From Phycisphaerales bacterium UBA2402 (GTDB lineage: Bacteria; Planctomycetota; Phycisphaerae; Phycisphaerales; UBA1924): a DNA stretch of 64,000 nt. Within the stretch, counting starts at the first letter, position 1. Each line of letters starts with the position of its first letter. The notes beneath the pieces were generated by a model. The model ran no database searches, had not been told where the DNA came from, and worked only from the letters and a program-made list of their open reading frames with translations. The position numbers and the translations under genes are program-made. Positions 10,026 through 17,929 of the stretch are shown piece by piece. The stretch covers positions 56,692 through 120,691 of the forward strand of contig DDSA01000167.1 in NCBI GenBank assembly GCA_002343715.1, given 5' to 3'.

Positions 10026-10976
10026 TTACTTCGGCGCGGATCGCGTCTCGGTGGAGGGAACTCCCAGGGCTTCACCGATCTCCGTGAGATTCCTGTGCAT
10101 CAGGCCGAAATAGTCGCCGCTGCCCAGCGGATCAAGCACCCGAACCTTGAGTTTGCAGGCCCGGGCGATGCGATCCGCCGCGCTCCGGGAGAGTTGAGGT
10201 TCAATGAAGACCGTGGTGACACCTTCGTTCTTCGCGGCTGAGGAGACCGCCGCCAGGGCGCTTGGTGTCGGCTCGCTGGCCGAAAGCCCCGCGAGGGCCA
10301 ACGTCCTGAGTCCGTAACGGTCGGCCAGCAGGCGATACGCATCATGACCCACCACCAACGTCTTGCGGGGTGCGGCCGCGGACATCGCCACGAACGCCGC
10401 ATCGAGTTCTCTGACCCGTTCGAGCATCGCATCTCGCCGCGCGGCCACCTTCACGCTCGATTCGTCGCCTTCCGCTCGGAGCGAGGTCACATGCTCGGCC
10501 AAAACGGGCACGAAGGCCCGCACCAGGATCGGGTCCAACCACAAATGCGGGTCGGTCCCGTGATGATGATCGCAGATTTCTCCATCGGCGTGGTCGTGGT
10601 CTTCGTGATCATGCCCCGCGCGGTTCGAGGCATCTCGCCCGACGGCTGCAGCAAAGGAGACATCACGACGACCAGCCCGTGGGTGATCCTTGACGTATTT
10701 TTCAATCTGCGGTTCCAATCCCAGCCCGACGTACACCACCAGATCTGCCCCGGCCATGGCGGCGAGTTTAGAAGGTGGAATGTCGTACCCATGCTCGCTG
10801 ACCCCGGGCGGGATCAGAATCTCGACTTTGCTTCCCTCCGGCAGCAACGGCCGAACCAATCCCGCCAGCGGAGGAATCGACACGACCACTCGGGGCGGGC
10901 GCTTCGGAGCGGGCTGCGCCAATGTGATCGCCGACGCAATGAACGCCGCGAATACTGCCATGAACTTCAAGACCAT
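10026..10976 (-). CDS. znuA: Zinc ABC transporter substrate-binding protein (ZnuA-like)
   Basis: 316 residues with a Sec signal peptide (VFAAFIASAITLA-Q) and the cluster A-I metal-binding fold. Metal-ligand motifs visible are a SEHGYDIPPSKL segment with the first His, DPHLWLDP with the second, and VVGHDAYRLLADRYG with the third. A His/Asp-rich loop (HDHEDHDHADGEICDHHHG) between the first two ligands is characteristic of zinc-specific ZnuA proteins and acts as a zinc chaperone or sensor loop. It is first in the operon and lies behind the 24-bp palindrome at 11021-11044, consistent with Zur control. Confidence 0.93.
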   Translation of the reverse strand: MVLKFMAVFAAFIASAITLAQPAPKRPPRVVVSIPPLAGLVRPLLPEGSKVEILIPPGVSEHGYDIPPSKLAAMAGADLVVYVGLGLEPQIEKYVKDHPRAGRRDVSFAAAVGRDASNRAGHDHEDHDHADGEICDHHHGTDPHLWLDPILVRAFVPVLAEHVTSLRAEGDESSVKVAARRDAMLERVRELDAAFVAMSAAAPRKTLVVGHDAYRLLADRYGLRTLALAGLSASEPTPSALAAVSSAAKNEGVTTVFIEPQLSRSAADRIARACKLKVRVLDPLGSGDYFGLMHRNLTEIGEALGVPSTETRSAPK

Positions 10977-11020
10977 GCCTCGTTCCCTCGTGAAGCCCGC
11001 GGACTGACAACTTCCGAATC

Positions 11021-11044
11021 TTATTGAGAATCAATCCTCAATAA
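11021..11044. promoter_or_regulatory. Candidate Zur/Fur-family operator upstream of znuA
   Basis: TTATTGAG-N8-CTCAATAA is a palindrome with perfect 8-base arms, AT-rich in a GC-rich neighbourhood, ending 44 bases upstream of the znuA start codon. The spacer AATCAATC makes the inner part (TGAGAATCAATCCTCA) resemble Fur-family sites. Given the znuACB genes it controls, Zur is the likeliest ligand. It could also act on the divergent small lipoprotein gene that starts 185 bases away. Confidence 0.7.
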
Positions 11045-11228
11045 CACTAGGACGTCACTCCCGGTCGAGAAGTTCATTCGTGCGCGGAATTATCGGGACA
11101 CTTTCCTGGTGAACCTGGTCGGGATAGCACGCTTATGCCTTCGGTTCCGGCCGGTGTGGAGAAAGTGGTGAACGAAATCGAGGTAGTTCTTGTTTCGTCG
11201 TGTTCTTCGTGTACCATGAATCGGGGAC

Positions 11229-11588
11229 ATGAACATAAGACACGCCCAGCCATGTGCACTCGTGCTGCTCGCACTCGTCGCGAGCGGCTGCAGCGCACCC
11301 GCGGTTCGACGCGGCCCCGGAGCCGTTGTCACGACTCATCCAGAGACCGAACCCGGGATCTTCAGCACGGCTTCACCCGCCGAAGCGGCATGGGAAAACC
11401 ACAGGCGCGATGCCCTCTTTGCCTCTCGTCCCCCGGAGACACGATTCGAATATGACAGTTGGAGAGGGACTCCCCAACCGAGTCTTGCAAACGTTCGCCG
11501 CGTGACGATCTCGCGCACACCCGAGACCGTGACGTACTTCCAACGTACCGAGACACCCTCTACCCGTGTCTACTGGGTCGGTTGGTAG
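11229..11588 (+). CDS. Small predicted lipoprotein, unknown function
   Basis: 119 residues. The N-terminus MNIRHAQPCALVLLALVASGCSAP is a lipoprotein signal with lipobox VASGC, Cys near residue 21. The mature part has no motif I recognise. It is hydrophilic and rich in Thr, Pro and Arg, with several aromatic residues near the end (VTYFQRTETPSTRVYWVGW). It stands alone, divergent from znuA and convergent with the aldo/keto reductase, with 3 bases between the two stops. Because it shares the intergenic region with the Zur-type palindrome, metal-dependent expression is possible but unproven. Confidence 0.6.
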   Translation: MNIRHAQPCALVLLALVASGCSAPAVRRGPGAVVTTHPETEPGIFSTASPAEAAWENHRRDALFASRPPETRFEYDSWRGTPQPSLANVRRVTISRTPETVTYFQRTETPSTRVYWVGW

Positions 11589-11591
11589 GTG

Positions 11592-12578
11592 CTACTCCGC
11601 GTCCTTGTACCATTCCGACGTCTTGCCCTTGTGCACGGGCATCCTCGCCTCCAGTGACTGCAACCATGGTGCTTCGGGCTGTGTGAAAGCCACGGTCGCG
11701 GCCTTCGCCTCGTCGATGTGGGCCGACGCGTCGCACCCCGGCACAACCACCGCGACCGAAGGTTGTGCGAGCGCGTACCGGAGCAGTTCGTGAGCGCTGC
11801 ACAACGGTTCCCCGGCTTGGTTTTTCTCGGCAAGCAGGAACCCGCCGCCGAAGACCTTCATCGCGATCACGGCGATGCCCAACTCTTCCGCGACGGGCAG
11901 AAACTCTCTTACAAATGACCTGTGCTGCACATCGATCGGATTCACGGGAACCAGCGCCGTGACAAAGCCTCGACCGCCCTCGACCGGCGGGTATCGCCGC
12001 GCTGCACGAACCAGGTGCGCCGGATCACGGTGCCCGGTGATGCCGATGGAACGGACGATCTGCTCCTCCCTGGCTTGCTCCAGGGCGGCGACCACCGCGT
12101 TCTCTGCGAAGAGCCGCTCCCAATCTTCGTGGACTTCGTGGCATTGGACGGAGTCTACATACCCCGTTCGCAGATGTCGCAGCGACTGCTCCAGTTCCCG
12201 CTTCGCGCCGTCCCCATCGCGTTGCAGTGTCTTGGTGGCGATGAAGAAGTCGGCCCGCGTGGCCTCGGGGTGCGCCTTGAGCCACGACTCGAGCGCGATG
12301 CCGATGCGGCGCTCCGAACGGCCCGAGGCATAGGACGGAGCGGTGTCGAAGTAGCGCACACCGGCGTCCATGGCCTGATGAATGATCCCGACCGCCGCGT
12401 CTTCATTCGACAGATTGCCCAGGGGGTAACAACCCAAACCCAGACGTGGAATCACCCGTCCGGTCTTGCCCAGAGGTGCCACGGGCAGCGCGGGGGTCCC
12501 GGGCCGTGCGAACGCCGTTCCCAGTGCGCCGGCGAGTACGCCGATGGCGGCACGACGTGACATCGGCATGGGTGACAT
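11592..12578 (-). CDS. Aldo/keto reductase with Tat-like N-terminus
   Basis: 328 residues from ATG 12578; ATG 12569 and ATG 12563 are also possible. An MSRRAAIGVLAGALGTAFA leader suggests export, probably by Tat (twin Arg, cofactor enzyme). The AKR barrel follows: LGLGCYPLG, FDTAPSYASGRSE (catalytic Asp and Tyr), FIATKT (catalytic Lys), VQCHEVH (catalytic His), and the NADPH-binding end VVVPGCDASAHIDEA. It reduces a carbonyl substrate with NAD(P)H; the substrate cannot be assigned. The C-terminal end carries no iron-sulfur ferredoxin motif of the kind seen in some relatives. Confidence 0.85.
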   Translation of the reverse strand: MSPMPMSRRAAIGVLAGALGTAFARPGTPALPVAPLGKTGRVIPRLGLGCYPLGNLSNEDAAVGIIHQAMDAGVRYFDTAPSYASGRSERRIGIALESWLKAHPEATRADFFIATKTLQRDGDGAKRELEQSLRHLRTGYVDSVQCHEVHEDWERLFAENAVVAALEQAREEQIVRSIGITGHRDPAHLVRAARRYPPVEGGRGFVTALVPVNPIDVQHRSFVREFLPVAEELGIAVIAMKVFGGGFLLAEKNQAGEPLCSAHELLRYALAQPSVAVVVPGCDASAHIDEAKAATVAFTQPEAPWLQSLEARMPVHKGKTSEWYKDAE

Positions 12579-12685
12579 GGTGAGCCATGATACCACCGCG
12601 AGACCGCATCGCTCCTTCACCTTCCTTGGCTGTGGATGCCGGACCCATCACGTTCGCCCACCCGCCAGAGCCGTACTATTCCCGC

Positions 12686-14473
12686 ATGACGACCGCCCCA
12701 TCCCGCAACACCGTCAGCATCAACCCCTCGAAGGTTGACCCCCACGCGGTCACCATTTCGGGCTTGGTGCTCGACCCTTCGTACGGGCCGCAGCAACCCG
12801 CCGAGGCTCTCCGCAACATCCAGCGGGATGTACCCTCGCCCGGCAGCTACCCCTACACCCGCGGGCTTTTTCCCGAAGGGTACCGCACCCGGTTGTGGAC
12901 CATGCGTCAGTTCGCCGGGTTCGGTTCCGCCGATGACACCAACAAGCGATTCAAGTACCTGCTCTCGCAGGCCAAGGGAACCAAGGCCAACACCGGTCTT
13001 TCTACCGCGTTTGACCTGCCGACCCTCATGGGACGTGACAGCGACGATGAGTTGTCTATCGGAGAAGTCGGCAAGTGCGGCGTGGCCATTTCGACCATTG
13101 AGGACATGCACCGGCTGTACGCCGACATCCCAATCGGCGAGGTCACCGTCTCGCAGACCATCAACGGCCCCGCGGCGGCCATCTGGGCCATGTACCTGGC
13201 TCACGCTCTGCAGCGTGGCATCCCGTGGGAGAGCCTGGGCGGCACGCTCCAGAACGACATCCTCAAGGAGTTCCACTCCCAGAACGAGTTCATCTATCCG
13301 CCCGAGCCGTCCGTGAAACTTGTGGTGGACACGATCGAGTATCAATCACGGTGTGTGCCGAAGTGGAACAGCGTTTCCATCTCCGGGTATCACATCCGCG
13401 AGGCCGGCAGCACGGCGGCCCAGGAACTCGCCTTCACGCTGCGCGACGGCATGGAGTACGTTGAGGCGTGCATGGAACGGGGCCTGAACATCGACGCCTT
13501 CGCGCCGCGGCTTTCGTTCTTCTTCAACTCGCACAACGAGTTCTTCGAGGAGATCTGCAAACTCCGGGCCGCTCGCCGCATCTGGGCCAGGGTGATGAAG
13601 GACCGCTACGGCGCGAAGAACGAGCGCTCCTGGTTCATGAAGACCCACGTGCAGACCGCCGGATGCTCGCTCACCGAGCAGCAGCCGCTGAACAACATTG
13701 TCCGCGTGGCATATCAGGCCATGGCGGCGGTCCTGGGCGGTTGCCAGAGCCTGCACACCGACAGCATGGACGAAACCCTCGGCCTGCCGACGGAGCAGGC
13801 GGTGACCGTCGCCCTCCGCACCCAGCAGATTTTGGCGCACGAAACGGGCGTGACCCGCGTCACCGACCCCCTCGGCGGCTCCTGGTTCATCGAGCAACTC
13901 ACCGATACCATGGAGCGCGAGGCCCTCGACCTGATCGACGAGATCGATCGGATGGGCAGTTACCACTCGTCCTCCCCGCCGGCGTCCTCACCGGTACACA
14001 CGGCTTATGGCCCACGCTCGTCGTACGGGCGGGCCTGCGTCGCCGGCATCAACCGCGGGTATTTCCGCCGCGCCATCGCCGAGGCTTCCTACCGGTTCTC
14101 CGAGGAATGCGAGGCCGGAGACCGGATCATCGTGGGCGTCAACGCCTATTCCGACCCCGATGAGAACCGCCCCATCGACATCCTGCAGATCGGGGCCGAT
14201 GTGGAGCAGGTGCAGTGTGAACGCCTCGCGGATTTCAAAAAGCGCCGCGATCCCGCGCTGGTGAAGCAGGCCCTGGACAACATCCGCGCCGCCTGTCAAG
14301 GCAAGCCACGCCCCACCATCGCCGATCCACAGCGCCTCTCACCCTCCGGGCTGCATGCCACGAACGTCATGCCGGCGCTGGTGGACGGCGCCCTGGCCAA
14401 CTGCACACTGGGCGAGATGGTGCAGGCCATGGCCGACATCTACGGACGATACACCGGCGGGCCGGAGTGGTAG
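12686..14473 (+). CDS. Acyl-CoA mutase large subunit (isobutyryl/methylmalonyl-CoA mutase family)
   Basis: 595 residues from ATG 12686, matching a catalytic TIM barrel without the C-terminal cobalamin domain (no DxHxxG motif). Signatures include YRTRLWTMRQFAGFGSADDTNKR, STAFDLPTLMGRDSDDELSIGEVG, and a TAGCSLTEQQPLNNIVR...GGCQSLHTDSMDE segment. The motif NDILKEFHSQNEFIYPPEPS has Gln where, from memory, methylmalonyl-specific mutases have the carboxylate-binding Arg. Together with the TLMGRDSD loop this points to an isobutyryl-CoA-type large subunit rather than a true methylmalonyl-CoA mutase. It would need a separate B12-binding small subunit, which is not in this window. An upstream in-frame start at 12587 would overlap the divergent gene region, so I rejected it. 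Confidence 0.85.
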   Translation: MTTAPSRNTVSINPSKVDPHAVTISGLVLDPSYGPQQPAEALRNIQRDVPSPGSYPYTRGLFPEGYRTRLWTMRQFAGFGSADDTNKRFKYLLSQAKGTKANTGLSTAFDLPTLMGRDSDDELSIGEVGKCGVAISTIEDMHRLYADIPIGEVTVSQTINGPAAAIWAMYLAHALQRGIPWESLGGTLQNDILKEFHSQNEFIYPPEPSVKLVVDTIEYQSRCVPKWNSVSISGYHIREAGSTAAQELAFTLRDGMEYVEACMERGLNIDAFAPRLSFFFNSHNEFFEEICKLRAARRIWARVMKDRYGAKNERSWFMKTHVQTAGCSLTEQQPLNNIVRVAYQAMAAVLGGCQSLHTDSMDETLGLPTEQAVTVALRTQQILAHETGVTRVTDPLGGSWFIEQLTDTMEREALDLIDEIDRMGSYHSSSPPASSPVHTAYGPRSSYGRACVAGINRGYFRRAIAEASYRFSEECEAGDRIIVGVNAYSDPDENRPIDILQIGADVEQVQCERLADFKKRRDPALVKQALDNIRAACQGKPRPTIADPQRLSPSGLHATNVMPALVDGALANCTLGEMVQAMADIYGRYTGGPEW

Positions 14474-14509
14474 TGCATCCCCTCCGCGGCACACCGCCCT
14501 CTCTCGCCC

Positions 14510-15265
14510 ATGATTCCTGAACCGCTCGCCATTCTCGGCGCGATGCCCGAGGAGGTCAGCGCCCTGATCCCGCACCTTCATCGTGTACGGACGCACCGGC
14601 GCGCGGGGAGGGAGTTTCATACCGGCACGCTCTTCGGTGTACAAACGGTCGTCGTGTTCTCTCGCTGGGGCAAGGTCGCCGCGGCGGCGACGACCGCCGA
14701 GGTCATTCTTTCGCACGGGGCCGGAGCCGTGGTCTTCTCCGGCATCGCCGGATCGCTGCGTCCGGATGTCGCGCGGGGCGACGTGGTGATCGCGGATTCG
14801 CTGGTGCATCACGATCTCAACGCCTCGCCGTTCTTCGCACCTACCGAGGTGCCGTTGCTGGACGTGACCGAGTTACCGGTGGATGCCGATCTGTCGCGCG
14901 GATTAGCCGACGCCGCACGAAGATTCCTCGCCTCCGATGCCCGCGATGCGGCCGGCGATTTATGGGGCAGGGCGGGTATCGACCGGCCGCGTGTGATTCG
15001 CGGCGTCATCGCCACGGGGGATCGTGTGATTTTCTCTGAGACCGACCGGCTGAATGTCCTGTCGCGTGTTCCATCGGCGCTCTGCGTCGAGATGGAGGGC
15101 GCCGCGGCGGCCCAGGTCTGCCACGAGCACGGCGTGCCATTCGCATGCGTGCGCACCATCTCCGACAACGCGGACCACGGCGGCCCGGAGCACGTCAAGC
15201 CGTTTTTCGAGGGTCTGGCCGGTATCTTCGCCGCGGGGATCGTACGGCGCTGGCTGACCGGGTGA
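14510..15265 (+). CDS. mtnN: 5'-methylthioadenosine/S-adenosylhomocysteine nucleosidase
   Basis: 251 residues of the nucleoside phosphorylase fold. Visible motifs are LGAMPEEV at the N-terminus, VVVFSRWGKVAAA (with the AA-T segment), FSGIAGSL, GDVVIADS, GDRVIF, VEMEGAAAAQVC with the ribose-binding Met-Glu, and VRTISDNAD with the catalytic Asp. It cleaves MTA and SAH to adenine plus the thioribose, recycling methyl-transfer and polyamine by-products in the cytoplasm. It starts 37 bases after the mutase stop on the same strand and may be co-transcribed, although the functions are unrelated. Confidence 0.9.
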   Translation: MIPEPLAILGAMPEEVSALIPHLHRVRTHRRAGREFHTGTLFGVQTVVVFSRWGKVAAAATTAEVILSHGAGAVVFSGIAGSLRPDVARGDVVIADSLVHHDLNASPFFAPTEVPLLDVTELPVDADLSRGLADAARRFLASDARDAAGDLWGRAGIDRPRVIRGVIATGDRVIFSETDRLNVLSRVPSALCVEMEGAAAAQVCHEHGVPFACVRTISDNADHGGPEHVKPFFEGLAGIFAAGIVRRWLTG

Positions 15266-15564
15266 ATCACCGGGCTTGTAGATTTGTGCTCGCCTCCGAC
15301 TCGGAGGGGGTGAAATCCTCATCTCTCGGCGGGGGTGATGAGCGTATCGTGTGCCTCGAAACCAGTGCGCCACACGCCGGATTGAGAGGCATCGGCTTCA
15401 TCGCGTGCCCGGAACTCAACTCGGCGGCCGTGGGTCATCGGTTCGAACAGAGAGAGGTTGGTTCCAACTCGTTATCGGTTTTTCCGGCGGGCCGACCCGG
15501 CGGAAGCGGCCTGCTTCGCACTCGTACCCAATGTTGCGGGAGACGGCGGGCCGGGGAGAAGTTC
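15266..15564. other. Intergenic region, no gene seen
   Basis: 299 bases before the secreted protein gene. Contains a short CTCCGACTCGGAG hairpin around 15293-15305 that lacks a T-tract. The frame of the downstream gene stays open through much of it, but no signal peptide begins there. Confidence 0.5.
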
Positions 15565-17856
15565 ATGCGCGCAATCAGTGCCATCTCGTGCCTTCTGATG
15601 CTGGCCGCGGGCGCGGCTTTGGCTCAAACATCACTGCCCAGGTTCTATGTTTTTCAAGGGATTGAACGCCACGATCAGATCCGTGCGCAGCCTCCTGGTT
15701 TCGCGACCGACCCCATGATGATCGGCATGGTGGCGATCAACGTGAGTTCCGGCGAAGTGGATCACGATCCGGTCCTTGTCGCCGACAAGGTGATGGACTT
15801 CATCCGCGATCGCCTTCGCCAACCCTCCCTGGGATACCTGAACCCCGCCGACATCGCGGTTTCGGTGACAGGCTTCGCCCACGGCCTCGATGAGAATGAT
15901 CCGAGCCACGCGATCTTCACGTCCATGCTCGACCCGAGCGATCCGATCGTGCCCCGCCCGGGTCAGACCCTGACATGGCCCCCGGGGTTCTCGGCTCCGC
16001 CCGATTCGACGAACTGGTGGAAATACATGCTCATTCATCCGTGGATGGACGCGACCCGTCCTCGGCTGGCCGATTGGACGAGGACCTTCATCGCCCGGAT
16101 TATCTCCCGCCATGCGAACGATGGCATCCCACTCCCCCGCCGATGGGTCTTTGATACGGAGCAGCCGCTTTTCTCCTGCTGCGAATGGGAATGGTCGCAC
16201 CAACTCGCCAACGTGATGAAGGATGCCCGCTGGGACTCGCACCCTGTACCAGGATTCATCCCTCCTCGAACCATGGCGCAACTCCTGAACGAAGCGAGCG
16301 CGGAGTTCGGGTGGAACCTCGCCCTCGGAGACGGCACCCCGCTCAACCCGGGCTTCAACGCGACCCTGGGCGGACCACAGGAAGTCGCGAATCGCCCGCT
16401 CGCTCACTGGTACATGATGATCGCCCATCGGGCCAGGTCGGCGCTGATGGCCGAGACAGCGTACGAACCGATCCGCGAAGCCTACCGGAGCTACGCGGGG
16501 CAGCACCCGGGCGCGCGGGTGCCCGAGCCCATCGTCAGCAACTTCGGCGAGTTCAACACCGATGGCCAGTGGGACAGCGCCGGCTGGCAGGAGGACAAGA
16601 CCATCCGCCTCGACAGCCGGACGGGTGCCCAACGGCAGGAAGAGATCACCTACGACATCCAGTCGCGCGGCCTGCGCCGCACCGCGATCGACGTCAACAA
16701 CGAAGGAGCCAGGCACGGTCACACGATGCTCCGCGCGTGGTTCGGTTCGGCCTACGCCCAGGAGCGGTGGGCGAACTTCTCGACCAAAACCTGGTCGGAT
16801 CGTGACTCGATCCCGCTCTACGACTGCCGCGTGATGCCGGCGCCGTGGTACTCGCACGCGCAGCGCGATCTGTACAAGCCGGGTTGGCCGATGGAAACGC
16901 CGAACCAGACCGTCCTGCGACTCAACCGCCGCAGGCTTGAGGCCGTGCTGAACTCTCATACCCCCGGGCGGATGCCGGCCACCTTCCCGTACATCCTGTT
17001 CCCCGGTCAGGTCGGCAACTTCGGGATCGTGGCGGATGATGATCTCACGATCTCGATGCTTGCGATGCTGAGGGCGAAGAACATCAACGAGATCTGCCCG
17101 TTCACCGATGCCGGACCCGGCAGCAACCGCATGAACTGGGTTCGCCTCCGCTCGGCGGCTCGAAAGGCCTGGGCGTTCCAGATCGCCGGAGCGGTCTGGA
17201 CGATCGCCGCCGAGACCAGCAACACCGGGGGTCTGGTGCCCGATCTCTCGGATACCACTCGCATCGTGCACCAGGGTGAGTTCATCGACGCGACGACCAA
17301 CGCTGTATCTTCCTTCGACGGCACGACTTCCCGAACGGAACTCGAGGTCGCGTTCAAACCGCTGATCTCGGTGCGTACCAGCGCGCTGCGAATCAACATC
17401 GAGTGCCAGGTCACTCCGGGCACGTTTTCCCCCTTCGCGGCGGGGCTCGCGGAGGGCGAAATCTGGTTGTGGGACTATGCCGCGCCGCACGGAGGGCGGT
17501 GGCAACGAGTGCACGCGGGCGAGGGCCTCTTTGATCCCGCGCGATACCGATTCGTGACTGTTGATTTCTCCACCCGCCGTTCCTTTGACATTCCGGACGC
17601 GGGCCGGTTCGTTTCTCACTCTGGGGTCGTTCGAGTGCGGCTTCGACACATCGCCCCGGCGGAGTTCCCCGACGACGGGTTCGAGTCCAGGTACGACCTG
17701 GTGCAGGTGATCGCGCTGAACGAACTCGGAACGCACGAGGTCACGATCGGTCCCGGTGTCTTGGGAGGCTGTCCGAACTGCGTCGGCATCGATCCCCGAG
17801 GACCGGAGCACGATGCGCCAGTACCGGCCGGACGCATCTTCGCCGAACCGCGTTGA
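15565..17856 (+). CDS. Large secreted protein of unknown family
   Basis: 763 residues from ATG 15565, chosen because MRAISAISCLLMLAAGAALA-Q is a clean Sec signal peptide. A GGGGAGAAG ribosome binding site lies 5 bases upstream (gccggggagaagttc). The mature protein has an N-terminal region with alternating hydrophobic strands (IGMVAINVSSGEV, DIAVSVTGFAHG) and many Trp and aromatic residues, followed by a segment RRWVFDTEQPLFSCCEWEW and a later VSNFGEFNTDG. The C-terminal 200 residues look like a beta-sandwich (LEVAFKPLISVRTSALRINIEC). A TIM-barrel hydrolase acting on polysaccharide is one possibility given the acidic residues at strand ends, but I recognise no family. No anchor or sorting tail is visible. 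Confidence 0.8.
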   Translation: MRAISAISCLLMLAAGAALAQTSLPRFYVFQGIERHDQIRAQPPGFATDPMMIGMVAINVSSGEVDHDPVLVADKVMDFIRDRLRQPSLGYLNPADIAVSVTGFAHGLDENDPSHAIFTSMLDPSDPIVPRPGQTLTWPPGFSAPPDSTNWWKYMLIHPWMDATRPRLADWTRTFIARIISRHANDGIPLPRRWVFDTEQPLFSCCEWEWSHQLANVMKDARWDSHPVPGFIPPRTMAQLLNEASAEFGWNLALGDGTPLNPGFNATLGGPQEVANRPLAHWYMMIAHRARSALMAETAYEPIREAYRSYAGQHPGARVPEPIVSNFGEFNTDGQWDSAGWQEDKTIRLDSRTGAQRQEEITYDIQSRGLRRTAIDVNNEGARHGHTMLRAWFGSAYAQERWANFSTKTWSDRDSIPLYDCRVMPAPWYSHAQRDLYKPGWPMETPNQTVLRLNRRRLEAVLNSHTPGRMPATFPYILFPGQVGNFGIVADDDLTISMLAMLRAKNINEICPFTDAGPGSNRMNWVRLRSAARKAWAFQIAGAVWTIAAETSNTGGLVPDLSDTTRIVHQGEFIDATTNAVSSFDGTTSRTELEVAFKPLISVRTSALRINIECQVTPGTFSPFAAGLAEGEIWLWDYAAPHGGRWQRVHAGEGLFDPARYRFVTVDFSTRRSFDIPDAGRFVSHSGVVRVRLRHIAPAEFPDDGFESRYDLVQVIALNELGTHEVTIGPGVLGGCPNCVGIDPRGPEHDAPVPAGRIFAEPR

Positions 17857-17929
17857 TCATTCTTCCGAGGGCTGGTTCAGGTACGCCCGGACGAACAGAC
17901 CGGATTCACCTGCACCCAATCGGTATCGC

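Noticed and set aside
15293-15305. CTCCGACTCGGAG as a terminator after the nucleosidase gene
   Set aside because: Short stem and no T-tract.
15631-17811. Very long open frame (about 726 codons) on the minus strand
   Set aside because: It is the antisense shadow of the secreted protein, with Arg/His/Val-biased composition and no motif; the plus-strand gene has a signal peptide and ribosome binding site.
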